A DNA stretch of 64,000 nucleotides from Vibrio rumoiensis (GTDB taxonomy: Bacteria; Pseudomonadota; Gammaproteobacteria; Enterobacterales; Vibrionaceae): NCBI RefSeq assembly GCF_002218045.2, contig NZ_AP018686.1:806001-870000 (forward strand), read 5' to 3'. Numbering within the stretch: the stretch's first letter is position 1; every line of letters begins with the position of its first letter. Of the stretch, positions 26,069 to 34,469 are shown piece by piece. Made by a program: the position numbers and the translations under genes. The notes beneath the pieces were generated by a model, which saw nothing but the letters and a program-made list of their open reading frames with translations, ran no database searches and was not told the origin of the DNA.

Positions 26069-26175
26069 ATGTTCTCCTTTAGCCATAATCGCTCTTGCAA
26101 TTGACTATGCAGGGTTTTCTCTAAAAGATCTGTAGAACTAAAGTCGAATTCAACCAAGCTTGGGATTTAACGCAT

Positions 26176-26207
26176 AAAAAAAGAGCCGATCAAATTGATC
26201 GACTCTA
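26176..26207. terminator. Terminator after the DUF3332 gene
   Basis: AGAG-CC-GATCAA and GATC-GA-CTCT form a stem near the stop of the DUF3332 gene, with an A-run on the left giving T's on the minus strand. Confidence 0.65.
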
Positions 26208-26249
26208 AATATATTATCGGTTTAGCTGAAATTGCTAAAAAGGGGAAGA

Positions 26250-26786
26250 TTAAAGTTGAGCAGACGCTACGTAATCTTGTAATTCTTGAACGCTAACAGT
26301 TGTAATTAGTTCGTTGTTTGCGTAAAACGCAACAGCATCACCTGTTTTCACGCCACGCAGTGTTTTTTGAGTGCCGTTTACGTAAGAAACGTTCATTTCA
26401 AGTGTGTTGTTGTCGATTTTTTGGATAGTTGTGTTTTCGATGTCAGCATTGTTAGCTTGAACTGGAGCACCAGTTAGAGAGCTATCTACTTTATCATTCA
26501 CTTTTAACCAAGCTTCAACACTTGTATCAACAAGCGCAGGAGATTTGTTAGTGATGATGTTTTTACCAGTCCAAAACTCAATTGAGTTGAAGATGAATAA
26601 ATCGGCTATAGATGCGATACCGTAAACTGGGCTGAGAAGAAGAAAAACGCCTTCACGTGCATAACGGTTATCAACGGCCATCAAGTTAACTTTAGTTACT
26701 AGACCAGTTACACCCATTTGACCCATACAGCCACTTAGAGTTGTAACACCAAGAGCTGCTACGATCGCTATTTTCAACTTTTTCAT
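26250..26786 (-). CDS. DUF3332 lipoprotein
   Basis: This lipoprotein of 178 residues starts at ATG 26786 (MKKLKIAIVAALGVTTLSGC), with a lipobox ending in C20. The mature part reads NRYAREGVFLLLSPVYGIASIADLFIFNSIEFWTG, read in pieces, a conserved hydrophobic block of DUF3332 proteins. A Ser/Thr-rich small domain follows. Function unknown. The upstream ATG at 26834 adds a non-signal sequence and is rejected. Transcribed alone, divergent from the cis/trans isomerase gene. Confidence 0.8.
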   Translation of the reverse strand: MKKLKIAIVAALGVTTLSGCMGQMGVTGLVTKVNLMAVDNRYAREGVFLLLSPVYGIASIADLFIFNSIEFWTGKNIITNKSPALVDTSVEAWLKVNDKVDSSLTGAPVQANNADIENTTIQKIDNNTLEMNVSYVNGTQKTLRGVKTGDAVAFYANNELITTVSVQELQDYVASAQL

Positions 26787-27114
26787 AATATATACTCGCT
26801 TTATGTTTTTAGAAGTGCCTTGTAAACTTAGCACACTGCGAAGAATACAATAAACTTTTTTACCTTACTTTTGAAGTAAGTAGCGATAAAACAACGAAAA
26901 TACTTACATATAAAACCACACCTATAAATATTACAACCGGATGGCAATTTAATTATTCAAGATATTGATTTATTTTAATTTTATCTTAACCTTAATCCCC
27001 ATTAACTTATACATATGAATAAGTGTCATCCATGGTTTCTTTTTCTATCTGTGTACTATTTTGCTACTCTTGTTAACAAAGTACTTAATTAGATAGATTT
27101 TCACTGGTATCCAT
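26787..27114. promoter_or_regulatory. Divergent intergenic region, DUF3332 gene and cti
   Basis: This is 328 bases of AT-rich sequence with no gene. It must hold the divergent promoters of both neighbours. I see no operator I can name. Confidence 0.4.
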
Positions 27115-29484
27115 ATGAAATTAAAACGCCTATCTCTTCTATTTTTAATAACTCTATTTTCTGGTTGTGCTGTCTATACTGGACTAAATTACGATAATCT
27201 CTTCGGTAAGGCCGAAGTTCAAGATAGAACGCCAGAATACAACAGTAAAGCCGCTCAGCACTTTGTAAATGAAATCAAACCGATTCTAGATAACCGCTGT
27301 GTGGTTTGCCATGCCTGTTATGACGCCCCTTGCCAGTTAAAATTATCGTCGGTTGAAGGCATCGATCGTGGTGCCAATAAAAGCTTAGTTTATGAAGGTA
27401 CGAGATTAACGGCCTCAAACCCAACTCGATTATTTGAAGATGCACAAACAACTCAGCAATGGCGGGATATTGGTTTTCATCCAGTGCTTAATGAACGCTC
27501 GCAAATTCCAGAAGCTAACTTAGAAGCGGGTTTAGTTGCTCGCTTATTAGAACAAAAACAAGCGCACCCATTGCCTAAACAAAAGCAATTAGAAGGCTTT
27601 GATTTTAATACTGACCGTGAACAGCAATGTCCAACCATTGAAAGCCTAGATCAGTATCAAGCCGATTACCCAACATGGGGAATGCCTTATGGTATGCCCG
27701 CGTTAAATAGCACCGAACACAATAAATTGATGGCATGGTTATCAAATGGTGCAACGATGACAGCGCATGCCCCTCTATCGAAAGCGCAGCAAGCCGAAGT
27801 AAAAAAATGGGAACGCTTTTTTAATGGTGACTCTTTAAAGCAGCAACTCACCAGTCGGTACATATACGAACACTTGTTCTTATCACATTTGTATTTTTCT
27901 GATCATCAAAAAGCATCAAAAGAAAGTCCAATCCAATTTTTTGCTTTAGTTCGTTCTAGTACACCGCCAGGCCAACCCGTTAACCGTATTGCAACTCGTC
28001 GTCCGTATGATGCCCCTAATGTCGATCGTGTGTATTACCGTTTAGTGGCCTACCCTGCCACCATTGTCGACAAAACCCATCAACCTTATGCTTTAGATGA
28101 TAATAAACTGGCTCGTATCCAAGCACTCTTCATCAAGCCAAGCTATGAAGTAGAAGCATTACCAAGTTATGAACCAACAGTCGCGGCCAATCCAATGACC
28201 GCCTTTGCCGCCCTCCCCGTTGAGGCTCGTTATAACTTCATGTTGGACAATGCTCAAAATACCATTATGAGCTTTATTAAAGGCCCAGTATGCCGAGGGC
28301 AATTAGCACTTAATGTTATTAATGATCGTTTTTGGGTATTTTTTGTTGATCCCAAAACAGCCAAATTACCTGATGTAAAAGCGTTCTATGCCTCTCAACG
28401 AGATAACCTAAAATTACCATCGGAAAAACAGAGTAATGTTGTCCCACTGTATCAATGGGTAACCTACTCCGAGCAACAAGCTCGTTATTTAAAAGCCAAA
28501 ACACAAGCCATGGATAATTGGTTTGAAAGTGGCTCTCACCTGACTACCGACCTCGTTTGGGATGGTGATGGAAAAAACCCTAATGCAGCACTGACTATAT
28601 TTAGACACTTTGATAGTGCTTCGGTAGTACAAGGCTTAGTGGGCAAACCGCCGAAAACCGCTTGGATTATTGACTATGCCCTATTAGAGCGTATTCAATA
28701 CTTATTAGTCGACGGTTTTGACGTATACGGTAATTTTGGCCACCAGCTGATGACTCGCATGTTTATGGATTTCTTACGTATGGAAGGGGAAGAAAACTTT
28801 TTATCCTTGCTACCAATAAAAGATCGCCATCAATTAATGGAAAGCTGGTACCAAGATCCTTCACCGCAATTGAGTGCGTTCATCCAACGAGATGTGAAAA
28901 AATTTGAGCAACCTACCAGTATTCAATATAAGACTGATAAGCCACAAGATGAATTGTATGCCATGCTGGAAAAACGTTTAGAGCCGGTGCTTGGTCATCG
29001 ATACGAAATTCGCGATACCGGATTAACACCACAAAGCGAAGCTATCTTACGTAAAATTGATGATATTAAAGGAGAAGGGTTACGCCGAGTGCCTCAATTA
29101 GTTACCGTTCTCATTACCACGAATAGTGGGAAAGATCAGGTATTTACCCTAATTCATAATAATGCACATCGTAATATTTCAAGCTTATTTGATGAAGAAA
29201 GTAACCGTGATGTTGCCAATGATGACCTAACGTTTGTGAAAGGTGTCGTAGGTAGTTATCCTGCCGCGTTTATTCACTTACAAGAAAAAGACATTGCAGA
29301 TTTTTATCAAGGTTTATCTACGATAAAAGAAGATCAAGACTACGTCACACTACTGGATAAATATGGAATTCGCCGTAGCGATCCTAACTTTTGGTCGTTC
29401 AGTGACAAACTACATCAATGGTATCAAAATGATCAGCCTATAGAATCCGGTTTACTCGATTATAATCGCTTCGAAAACCGATAA
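27115..29484 (+). CDS. cti: Fatty acid cis/trans isomerase (Cti)
   Basis: This 789-residue periplasmic enzyme converts cis to trans unsaturated fatty acids in membrane phospholipids, a fast response to solvents and heat. The N-terminus has a lipobox-like signal (LFSGC, C18). A c-type heme motif CVVCH (C62, C65, H66) lies near the start, as the family requires. The length and the conserved segments (SFIKGPVCRGQLALNVINDRFWVFFVDP, in parts; NFGHQLMTRMFMDFLRMEGE, in parts) are normal. Monocistronic with a strong terminator. Confidence 0.92.
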   Translation: MKLKRLSLLFLITLFSGCAVYTGLNYDNLFGKAEVQDRTPEYNSKAAQHFVNEIKPILDNRCVVCHACYDAPCQLKLSSVEGIDRGANKSLVYEGTRLTASNPTRLFEDAQTTQQWRDIGFHPVLNERSQIPEANLEAGLVARLLEQKQAHPLPKQKQLEGFDFNTDREQQCPTIESLDQYQADYPTWGMPYGMPALNSTEHNKLMAWLSNGATMTAHAPLSKAQQAEVKKWERFFNGDSLKQQLTSRYIYEHLFLSHLYFSDHQKASKESPIQFFALVRSSTPPGQPVNRIATRRPYDAPNVDRVYYRLVAYPATIVDKTHQPYALDDNKLARIQALFIKPSYEVEALPSYEPTVAANPMTAFAALPVEARYNFMLDNAQNTIMSFIKGPVCRGQLALNVINDRFWVFFVDPKTAKLPDVKAFYASQRDNLKLPSEKQSNVVPLYQWVTYSEQQARYLKAKTQAMDNWFESGSHLTTDLVWDGDGKNPNAALTIFRHFDSASVVQGLVGKPPKTAWIIDYALLERIQYLLVDGFDVYGNFGHQLMTRMFMDFLRMEGEENFLSLLPIKDRHQLMESWYQDPSPQLSAFIQRDVKKFEQPTSIQYKTDKPQDELYAMLEKRLEPVLGHRYEIRDTGLTPQSEAILRKIDDIKGEGLRRVPQLVTVLITTNSGKDQVFTLIHNNAHRNISSLFDEESNRDVANDDLTFVKGVVGSYPAAFIHLQEKDIADFYQGLSTIKEDQDYVTLLDKYGIRRSDPNFWSFSDKLHQWYQNDQPIESGLLDYNRFENR

Positions 29485-29505
29485 CCTACGGCTAAATTAC
29501 TATAT

Positions 29506-29546
29506 AAAAAAGCAGGCTTGATGTTGTAATCAAGCCTGCTTTTTTG
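29506..29546. terminator. Terminator between cti and adenine deaminase
   Basis: The stem AAAGCAGGCTTGAT and ATCAAGCCTGCTTT, with A- and T-runs on both sides, serves both convergent genes. Confidence 0.9.
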
Positions 29547-29574
29547 TGCTTCTTAATTAAGAATTAAAATCGAT

Positions 29575-30597
29575 TTATACAAAAAACTCATGACTAAAAT
29601 GAGTAACTTTATCTACTAGCTTTTGCTTTTCTTGCTCGTGAATAAAGCTGGCTTCAATCGCATTCAGTGTAAAAGCTTGTAGCTCTTCTAATGAGACTGG
29701 GAGCGCATCGGCAACCGCCATAAAGTTATCCGTCATGTAACCGCCAAAATAAGCAGGATCATCAGAGTTAATCGTCACACATAACCCTTGTCGCAATAAA
29801 TCCACAATATTGTGATCGCTCATTTGTTCAAAGACTTTTAACTTAGTATTTGACAGTGGGCATACCGTTAATGGCGTGCGGTCTTCTATTAGCTGTTTCA
29901 CTAACTCAGCATCTTCAACACAGCGAACGCCGTGATCGACTCGTGAAACGCCAAGCAATGTCAATGCATTATGAATATTCGCCGCAGGCCCCTCTTCACC
30001 AGCATGGGCAACGGTTAAGAAGCCATGGCCAATCGCTGCTTCAAACACCTCTTTAAATTTTTCCGGCGGATGACCTTGTTCAGAAGAGTCGAGCCCCACA
30101 CCGATGATCTTGTCTTTAAATGGTAAGGCTTGCTTTAAGGTATCAAACGCCGATTCTTGATCTAAATGGCGCAAGAAACACATGATAATTTGACTCGAAA
30201 TCCCTAACTCTTCTCGCCCTTTTTGCATCGCTCTATCAATACCATTTATCACGGTTTCAAAAGCAATTCCGCGTGCGGTATGGGTTTGTGGGTCAAAGAA
30301 AATTTCTGTATGGATCACGTTATCTTTCTGGCAACGTAATAAATAAGCCCAGGTTAAATCGAAGAAATCTTGCTCATTAATCAAGACATTAGCCCCTTGA
30401 TAATAGATATCAAGAAACGATTGCAAATCCTCAAATTGATAAGCGGCTTTCACCTCTTCTGGTGAACTAAATGGAATCTTGATGTTATTACGTCTGGCAA
30501 GCTCAAACATCAGATCCGGTTCAAGTGAACCTTCAATATGAAGATGAAGTTCGACTTTTGGTAAGCCTTGGATAAACGCGGTTCTATGTGGATTCAT
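29575..30597 (-). CDS. add: Adenine deaminase of the adenosine-deaminase-like family
   Basis: This 340-residue amidohydrolase has metal ligands H18 and H20 (ELHLHIEGS), VAHAGEEGP and NSDDPAYFGGY. The segment GLDSSEQGHPPEKF and the overall pattern follow the Pseudomonas-type adenine deaminases (and yeast Aah1) rather than classical adenosine deaminases, so the likely reaction is adenine to hypoxanthine. It would usually be annotated as adenosine deaminase (add). It fits the purine-salvage theme with guaC nearby. Monocistronic, with ATG 30597. The specificity call needs an activity test. Confidence 0.82.
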   Translation of the reverse strand: MNPHRTAFIQGLPKVELHLHIEGSLEPDLMFELARRNNIKIPFSSPEEVKAAYQFEDLQSFLDIYYQGANVLINEQDFFDLTWAYLLRCQKDNVIHTEIFFDPQTHTARGIAFETVINGIDRAMQKGREELGISSQIIMCFLRHLDQESAFDTLKQALPFKDKIIGVGLDSSEQGHPPEKFKEVFEAAIGHGFLTVAHAGEEGPAANIHNALTLLGVSRVDHGVRCVEDAELVKQLIEDRTPLTVCPLSNTKLKVFEQMSDHNIVDLLRQGLCVTINSDDPAYFGGYMTDNFMAVADALPVSLEELQAFTLNAIEASFIHEQEKQKLVDKVTHFSHEFFV

Positions 30598-30854
30598 TGG
30601 TTACATCCTTTTCGTTATAAAAATGAATGCGCAACGATTTTTCTTTTGCTATTCAAGCTTGTTCAATAAGCCTGTTACTAATTATAGACATACAAAGAGA
30701 AAACGATCGCCCGCTTACTCTTCGTAATCAGAATTTGAGGATTCTGGTAGAGACTCTCACACCTAAAGCGTAGTGCTTAATCAGTGAGATTATACGAAAG
30801 GGTTCTAAACTGCCTGACAAGGGTCAGCAGCCTAAGTGGTGAAAATTGTGTAAC

Positions 30855-30886
30855 AGAAGTGATGAAAATGCAATCCCATCACTTCT
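30855..30886 (-). terminator. Hairpin downstream of nagZ
   Basis: AGAAGTGATG and CATCACTTCT pair perfectly across a 12-base loop. The T-run on the minus strand is weak, so termination is only possible. Confidence 0.5.
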
Positions 30887-30893
30887 TATAATG

Positions 30894-30933
30894 CATTAGG
30901 TATTAGGTATTAGGTATTAGGTATTAGGTATTA
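30894..30933. repeat. Heptamer tandem repeat, 5 or more units
   Basis: Five to six copies of ATTAGGT lie ten bases past the nagZ stop. Confidence 0.88.
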
Positions 30934-30942
30934 AGCATTTAC

Positions 30943-31935
30943 CTATTCAGCACTATCCCAATACTGATTCATAATACGGTTTGCTTGCTGCCAGCGTTCG
31001 GTAGCTTGTAGATCTTTCAAACTAAAGCTTTGTTGTTTCAGTAAGTTGATCGCTTGTGGTACTTCTACGATAGGTAGATTATCGAGCACTTCAATCGCCG
31101 ATGGACGGTTATTACACATTAATACCATGTCACAACCTGATTGCATTGATTTGAGCGAGCGTTCCGCAGGCCCCCCCATGATTGCAGCGCCTTCCATGTT
31201 TAAGTCATCTGAAAACACGATGCCTTTAAAGCCGAGCTGATTGCGCAATACGTCTTTTAGCCAGTAAGGCGAACCACTGGCTGGCTGATCATCATAATTT
31301 GGATAAACCACATGAGCTGGCATCATGGCATCAAGTATCCCCGCATCAATCTGAGCTTTAAAAATTGCCATGTCATTTTCAAAAATATCGTTGCGATTAT
31401 CGAATGGTGTTTCGTAATGCGAATCGACAATCACGCCACCATGACCTGGAAAGTGTTTACCGGTTGTTGCCATACCCACTTGCTTCATGCCTTTCATATA
31501 GGCAGAGCTGTAGGTCAAAATGGTCTCAAGATCTTCACCAAACGCTCGACTGCCAATCGCTTTACATTGAAACGATTGATCGAGCACTGGTGCAAAACTT
31601 AAATCGATATCGTGAGCAATTAACTCTGCCGCCATTAGCCAGCCACCGAGTTCGGCTGCTTCAACGCCATTGTTCATTTGTGCATAGGCTTGCGCCGGTG
31701 GGATCTTAGTAAACCCATCACGGAAGCGTTGTACGCGGCCTCCTTCTTGATCGACACCGATAAGAATAGGACGCTTAGCCGCTTGGCGAATAGCATGATT
31801 CAAGGCGATAAGTTGTTCATTGTCATGATAATTGCGCGCAAATAAAATCACACCACCAACGGTTGGGTGTGCCAGAATTTCTTTATCTTCCGCATCAAGT
31901 TCATAGCCTTCAACGTCTAACCACAATGGACCCAT
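30943..31935 (-). CDS. nagZ: Beta-N-acetylhexosaminidase NagZ
   Basis: This cytoplasmic GH3 enzyme removes GlcNAc from muropeptide fragments during peptidoglycan recycling. It is 330 residues from ATG 31935, with GAAGGAAA just upstream; the frame to 31983 is not conserved. The signature KHFPGHGGVIVDSH is present, with its catalytic His, and the nucleophile Asp is in GIVFSDDLNMEG. Divergent from anmK, which handles the next recycling step, so the two likely share a promoter region (31936-32099). Confidence 0.93.
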   Translation of the reverse strand: MGPLWLDVEGYELDAEDKEILAHPTVGGVILFARNYHDNEQLIALNHAIRQAAKRPILIGVDQEGGRVQRFRDGFTKIPPAQAYAQMNNGVEAAELGGWLMAAELIAHDIDLSFAPVLDQSFQCKAIGSRAFGEDLETILTYSSAYMKGMKQVGMATTGKHFPGHGGVIVDSHYETPFDNRNDIFENDMAIFKAQIDAGILDAMMPAHVVYPNYDDQPASGSPYWLKDVLRNQLGFKGIVFSDDLNMEGAAIMGGPAERSLKSMQSGCDMVLMCNNRPSAIEVLDNLPIVEVPQAINLLKQQSFSLKDLQATERWQQANRIMNQYWDSAE

Positions 31936-32099
31936 TGCATTTTCCTTCTCAGTATCGAAATATTGCACCAAAATAATCGACAAACGTGATTTATGGTACT
32001 GATTTTAAGGTTTTATACGTTATTCTGACACTAATCATGTATGTTTAAAACTCTGTCTTTAAACTAATTAATTCTTAGATTCCGACTCAAAGGTAAACT

Positions 32100-33203
32100 A
32101 TGGAAAAATACATCGGCATTATGTCTGGCACCAGTTTAGATGGTGTGGATACCGCATTAGTTGAAACCGATGGAAAGTCGATTCGCTTACTGGCGCAAGA
32201 TTTTTTCACTATGCCAGAGGATTTAAAACAAGACGTATTAGATGTGTGTATTGGCCAACAGACCACGTTACTTAAAATCGGCGAAATTGATCATCGCTTA
32301 GGTAAGGTGTTTGCCGATGCAGTGGATCAACTAATAGATAAAAACAGCTTAAATAGAAGCGATATTAAAGCTATCGGTAGCCATGGCCAAACGGTGTTTC
32401 ATGCACCTGATTCCGCTTACCCTTTCACCATGCAAATTGGGGATGCCAATATTATCGCCGCGCAAACAGGCATTACAACCGTGGCGGATTTTCGACGCAA
32501 AGACATGGCATTAGGTGGTCAAGGTGCCCCGCTGGTTCCGGCATTTCATAAAGCCCTATTTGATCACCTTGAAAATAACATCGTCATTTTAAATATTGGT
32601 GGAATTGCCAATATTTCTATTATCAATGGCGATAAAACTTCGGGCTATGATACCGGGCCTGGCAACATGCTCATGGATGCTTGGGTTCAGAAACACTTTG
32701 GTAAACCTTATGATAAGGATGCCGCGATTGCCCGAGCCGGTAAGGTAAATCAACCTCTTCTCAAAGCCTTATTAGCTGAAAGCTACTTACAGCTTCCCGC
32801 CCCGAAAAGCACTGGCAGAGAATTATTTAACCTTCCTTGGCTAGAAGAAAAATTAACACGCTTTACATTAAGCAATGAAGATGTCCTTACTACGCTCGCC
32901 GAATTTACCGCCATAACCATTGCTAACGAAGTAGAAGAGCTCACTCAAAATCACCGCATTAATGAGTTATTGGCTTGTGGCGGTGGGGCGAACAATCCAT
33001 TACTTATGGAGAGGCTGCAACAACTGCTTCCTGAGTGGCAAATAGGCAATACATTAAAATATGGTATTGATGCCGATTACATGGAGGCAATGGCTTTTGC
33101 TTGGCTTGCACACCAAACCATCAACGGTTTACCGGGTAACCTACCCGCTGCGACAGGAGCTTCACGTCTGGCGGTATTAGGCGCGATCTACTTACCTTCA
33201 TAA
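32100..33203 (+). CDS. anmK: Anhydro-N-acetylmuramic acid kinase
   Basis: This enzyme phosphorylates and opens 1,6-anhydro-MurNAc to MurNAc-6-phosphate in cell-wall recycling. It is a 367-residue protein with the N-terminal ATP-site motif GIMSGTSLDGVD (residues 6-17), LNIGGIANIS and the GYDTGPGNMLMD segment. The length is normal for the family. Follows TTAAAGGTAAACT. Divergent from nagZ. A terminator follows. Confidence 0.95.
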   Translation: MEKYIGIMSGTSLDGVDTALVETDGKSIRLLAQDFFTMPEDLKQDVLDVCIGQQTTLLKIGEIDHRLGKVFADAVDQLIDKNSLNRSDIKAIGSHGQTVFHAPDSAYPFTMQIGDANIIAAQTGITTVADFRRKDMALGGQGAPLVPAFHKALFDHLENNIVILNIGGIANISIINGDKTSGYDTGPGNMLMDAWVQKHFGKPYDKDAAIARAGKVNQPLLKALLAESYLQLPAPKSTGRELFNLPWLEEKLTRFTLSNEDVLTTLAEFTAITIANEVEELTQNHRINELLACGGGANNPLLMERLQQLLPEWQIGNTLKYGIDADYMEAMAFAWLAHQTINGLPGNLPAATGASRLAVLGAIYLPS

Positions 33204-33230
33204 CTTAATTTTCAAAACCTCAACCAATTT

Positions 33231-33262
33231 AAAAGCCAAAGTGTTCTGCATTTTGGCTTTTT
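33231..33262 (+). terminator. Terminator after anmK
   Basis: AAAAGCCAAA and TTTGGCTTTTT pair, with T's after. Confidence 0.8.
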
Positions 33263-33412
33263 CTATGAGACATAGATCACATTTAAATATCACTCCTAGC
33301 AATACATCAAAACGTCATATAACAGACACCAATTCTTAACATTCCTATTCTAGAGTACTTCCAACACCAAGAAGACATATAAGTCTCTAATTTAAAACAT
33401 AGGATTTAAACA

Positions 33413-34378
33413 ATGAAAAAAGCAGTTCTAGCCACATCTATCTTGGCAGCAATGATCTCGACCTCTTCTTTAGCGGCGACGGTCTATAAAGATGATACAT
33501 CTGAGCTAAAAGTTGGCGGTCGTGCAGAAGCACGTTTCAATGTGTCAGATAACAATGAAGAATATGATCCCGTTACTGGTGATAAAGAAGAAAGCGCATT
33601 CAATGACAAAAGTCGTGCACGCTTAAACATTTCAGGTAAAACCCAGATTACTGATGATCTATATGGTTTTGGTAAATACGAAAATGAAGTGAGCTCAGGT
33701 AGCGATATTAAAACTCGCTACCTATTCGCAGGTATTGGTACGCAAATCGGTGAATTCTCTTATGGTAAACAAGACACCGCATTAGTCATGATCACTGATT
33801 TTACCGATACCATGGCCACGTTTGGCGCAGATGCCGATGGCGCTGTCGCATTACGTGCAGGTAGTGATAAACAAGAAAACAACTTTGCTTATAAAGGTAA
33901 ATTTGGCGGCTTTACACTAGGTGCTAACTACCTTGCAGAAGAAGAAGCGGATTCTGATCAATACGCGCTTGCTGGTATGTATTCATTTGATTTCGGTCTA
34001 GATTTAGGTGTTGGTTACGCTGGCGGTAAAGTGGCAGACCAAGATGCAAACCAAGTCGATATCGGCGCACAATACTCTATTGCTGACTTCACCTTCGGTG
34101 CCCTTTATCTCATGAACTTTAGTGATGATGCTGCGGGTAACAGCAATGATAATGATGGTTACGAAATTTCAGCGCAATACAAACTGGATCAGTGGACTTT
34201 CGTTGGCGTATATAACTACGCAACTGAAAACGATGGCGATGATGATGCAGTTGATAACGTTGCAATTGAAGCGGTTTACAAATTCAACAGCAACCTACGT
34301 ACTTACGCAGGTTACAAGTTTGAAATGATTGATGACTTAGATGACCAAATCCAAGCGGGTATCCGTTACGATTTCTAA
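33413..34378 (+). CDS. Gram-negative porin (OmpU/OmpN-like)
   Basis: This 321-residue outer-membrane porin has a signal peptide, with cleavage after about residue 22 (SSLAA). The mature protein has alternating beta-strand pattern segments (ELKVGGRAEARFN, LYGFGKYENEVSSG, GEFSYGKQDTALVMITDFTD) and an acidic loop tract. The last residue is F after IRYDF, as expected for BAM-dependent porins. It has the short loop 3 motif of Vibrio OmpU-type porins but is a bit shorter. Transcribed alone, with a long 5' leader and a strong terminator. Which named porin it is cannot be decided. Confidence 0.88.
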   Translation: MKKAVLATSILAAMISTSSLAATVYKDDTSELKVGGRAEARFNVSDNNEEYDPVTGDKEESAFNDKSRARLNISGKTQITDDLYGFGKYENEVSSGSDIKTRYLFAGIGTQIGEFSYGKQDTALVMITDFTDTMATFGADADGAVALRAGSDKQENNFAYKGKFGGFTLGANYLAEEEADSDQYALAGMYSFDFGLDLGVGYAGGKVADQDANQVDIGAQYSIADFTFGALYLMNFSDDAAGNSNDNDGYEISAQYKLDQWTFVGVYNYATENDGDDDAVDNVAIEAVYKFNSNLRTYAGYKFEMIDDLDDQIQAGIRYDF

Positions 34379-34402
34379 TCATTAGTAATCATTACCAAAA
34401 AC

Positions 34403-34442
34403 TAAAAGGCCTGAAACGATATCTTTCGCTTCAGGCCTTTTT
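34403..34442. terminator. Terminator after the porin gene
   Basis: The stem AAAAGGCCTGAA and TTCAGGCCTTTT, with A's and T's on both sides, also serves the convergent ydiJ. Confidence 0.88.
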
Positions 34443-34469
34443 CCTATTTAACTATTCAGTTGTTTTAAG

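Larger units (their letters stand above)
30598..30942. other. Intergenic gap with hairpin and heptamer repeat
   Basis: This is 345 bases without a gene. It holds a terminator-like hairpin (30855-30886) and a heptamer array (30894-30933). The remainder shows nothing I can name. Confidence 0.5.

Noticed and set aside
30620..30640. Possible PurR box upstream of the adenine deaminase gene
   Set aside because: GCGCAACGATTTTT does not keep the palindrome; too weak compared with the perfect purC box.
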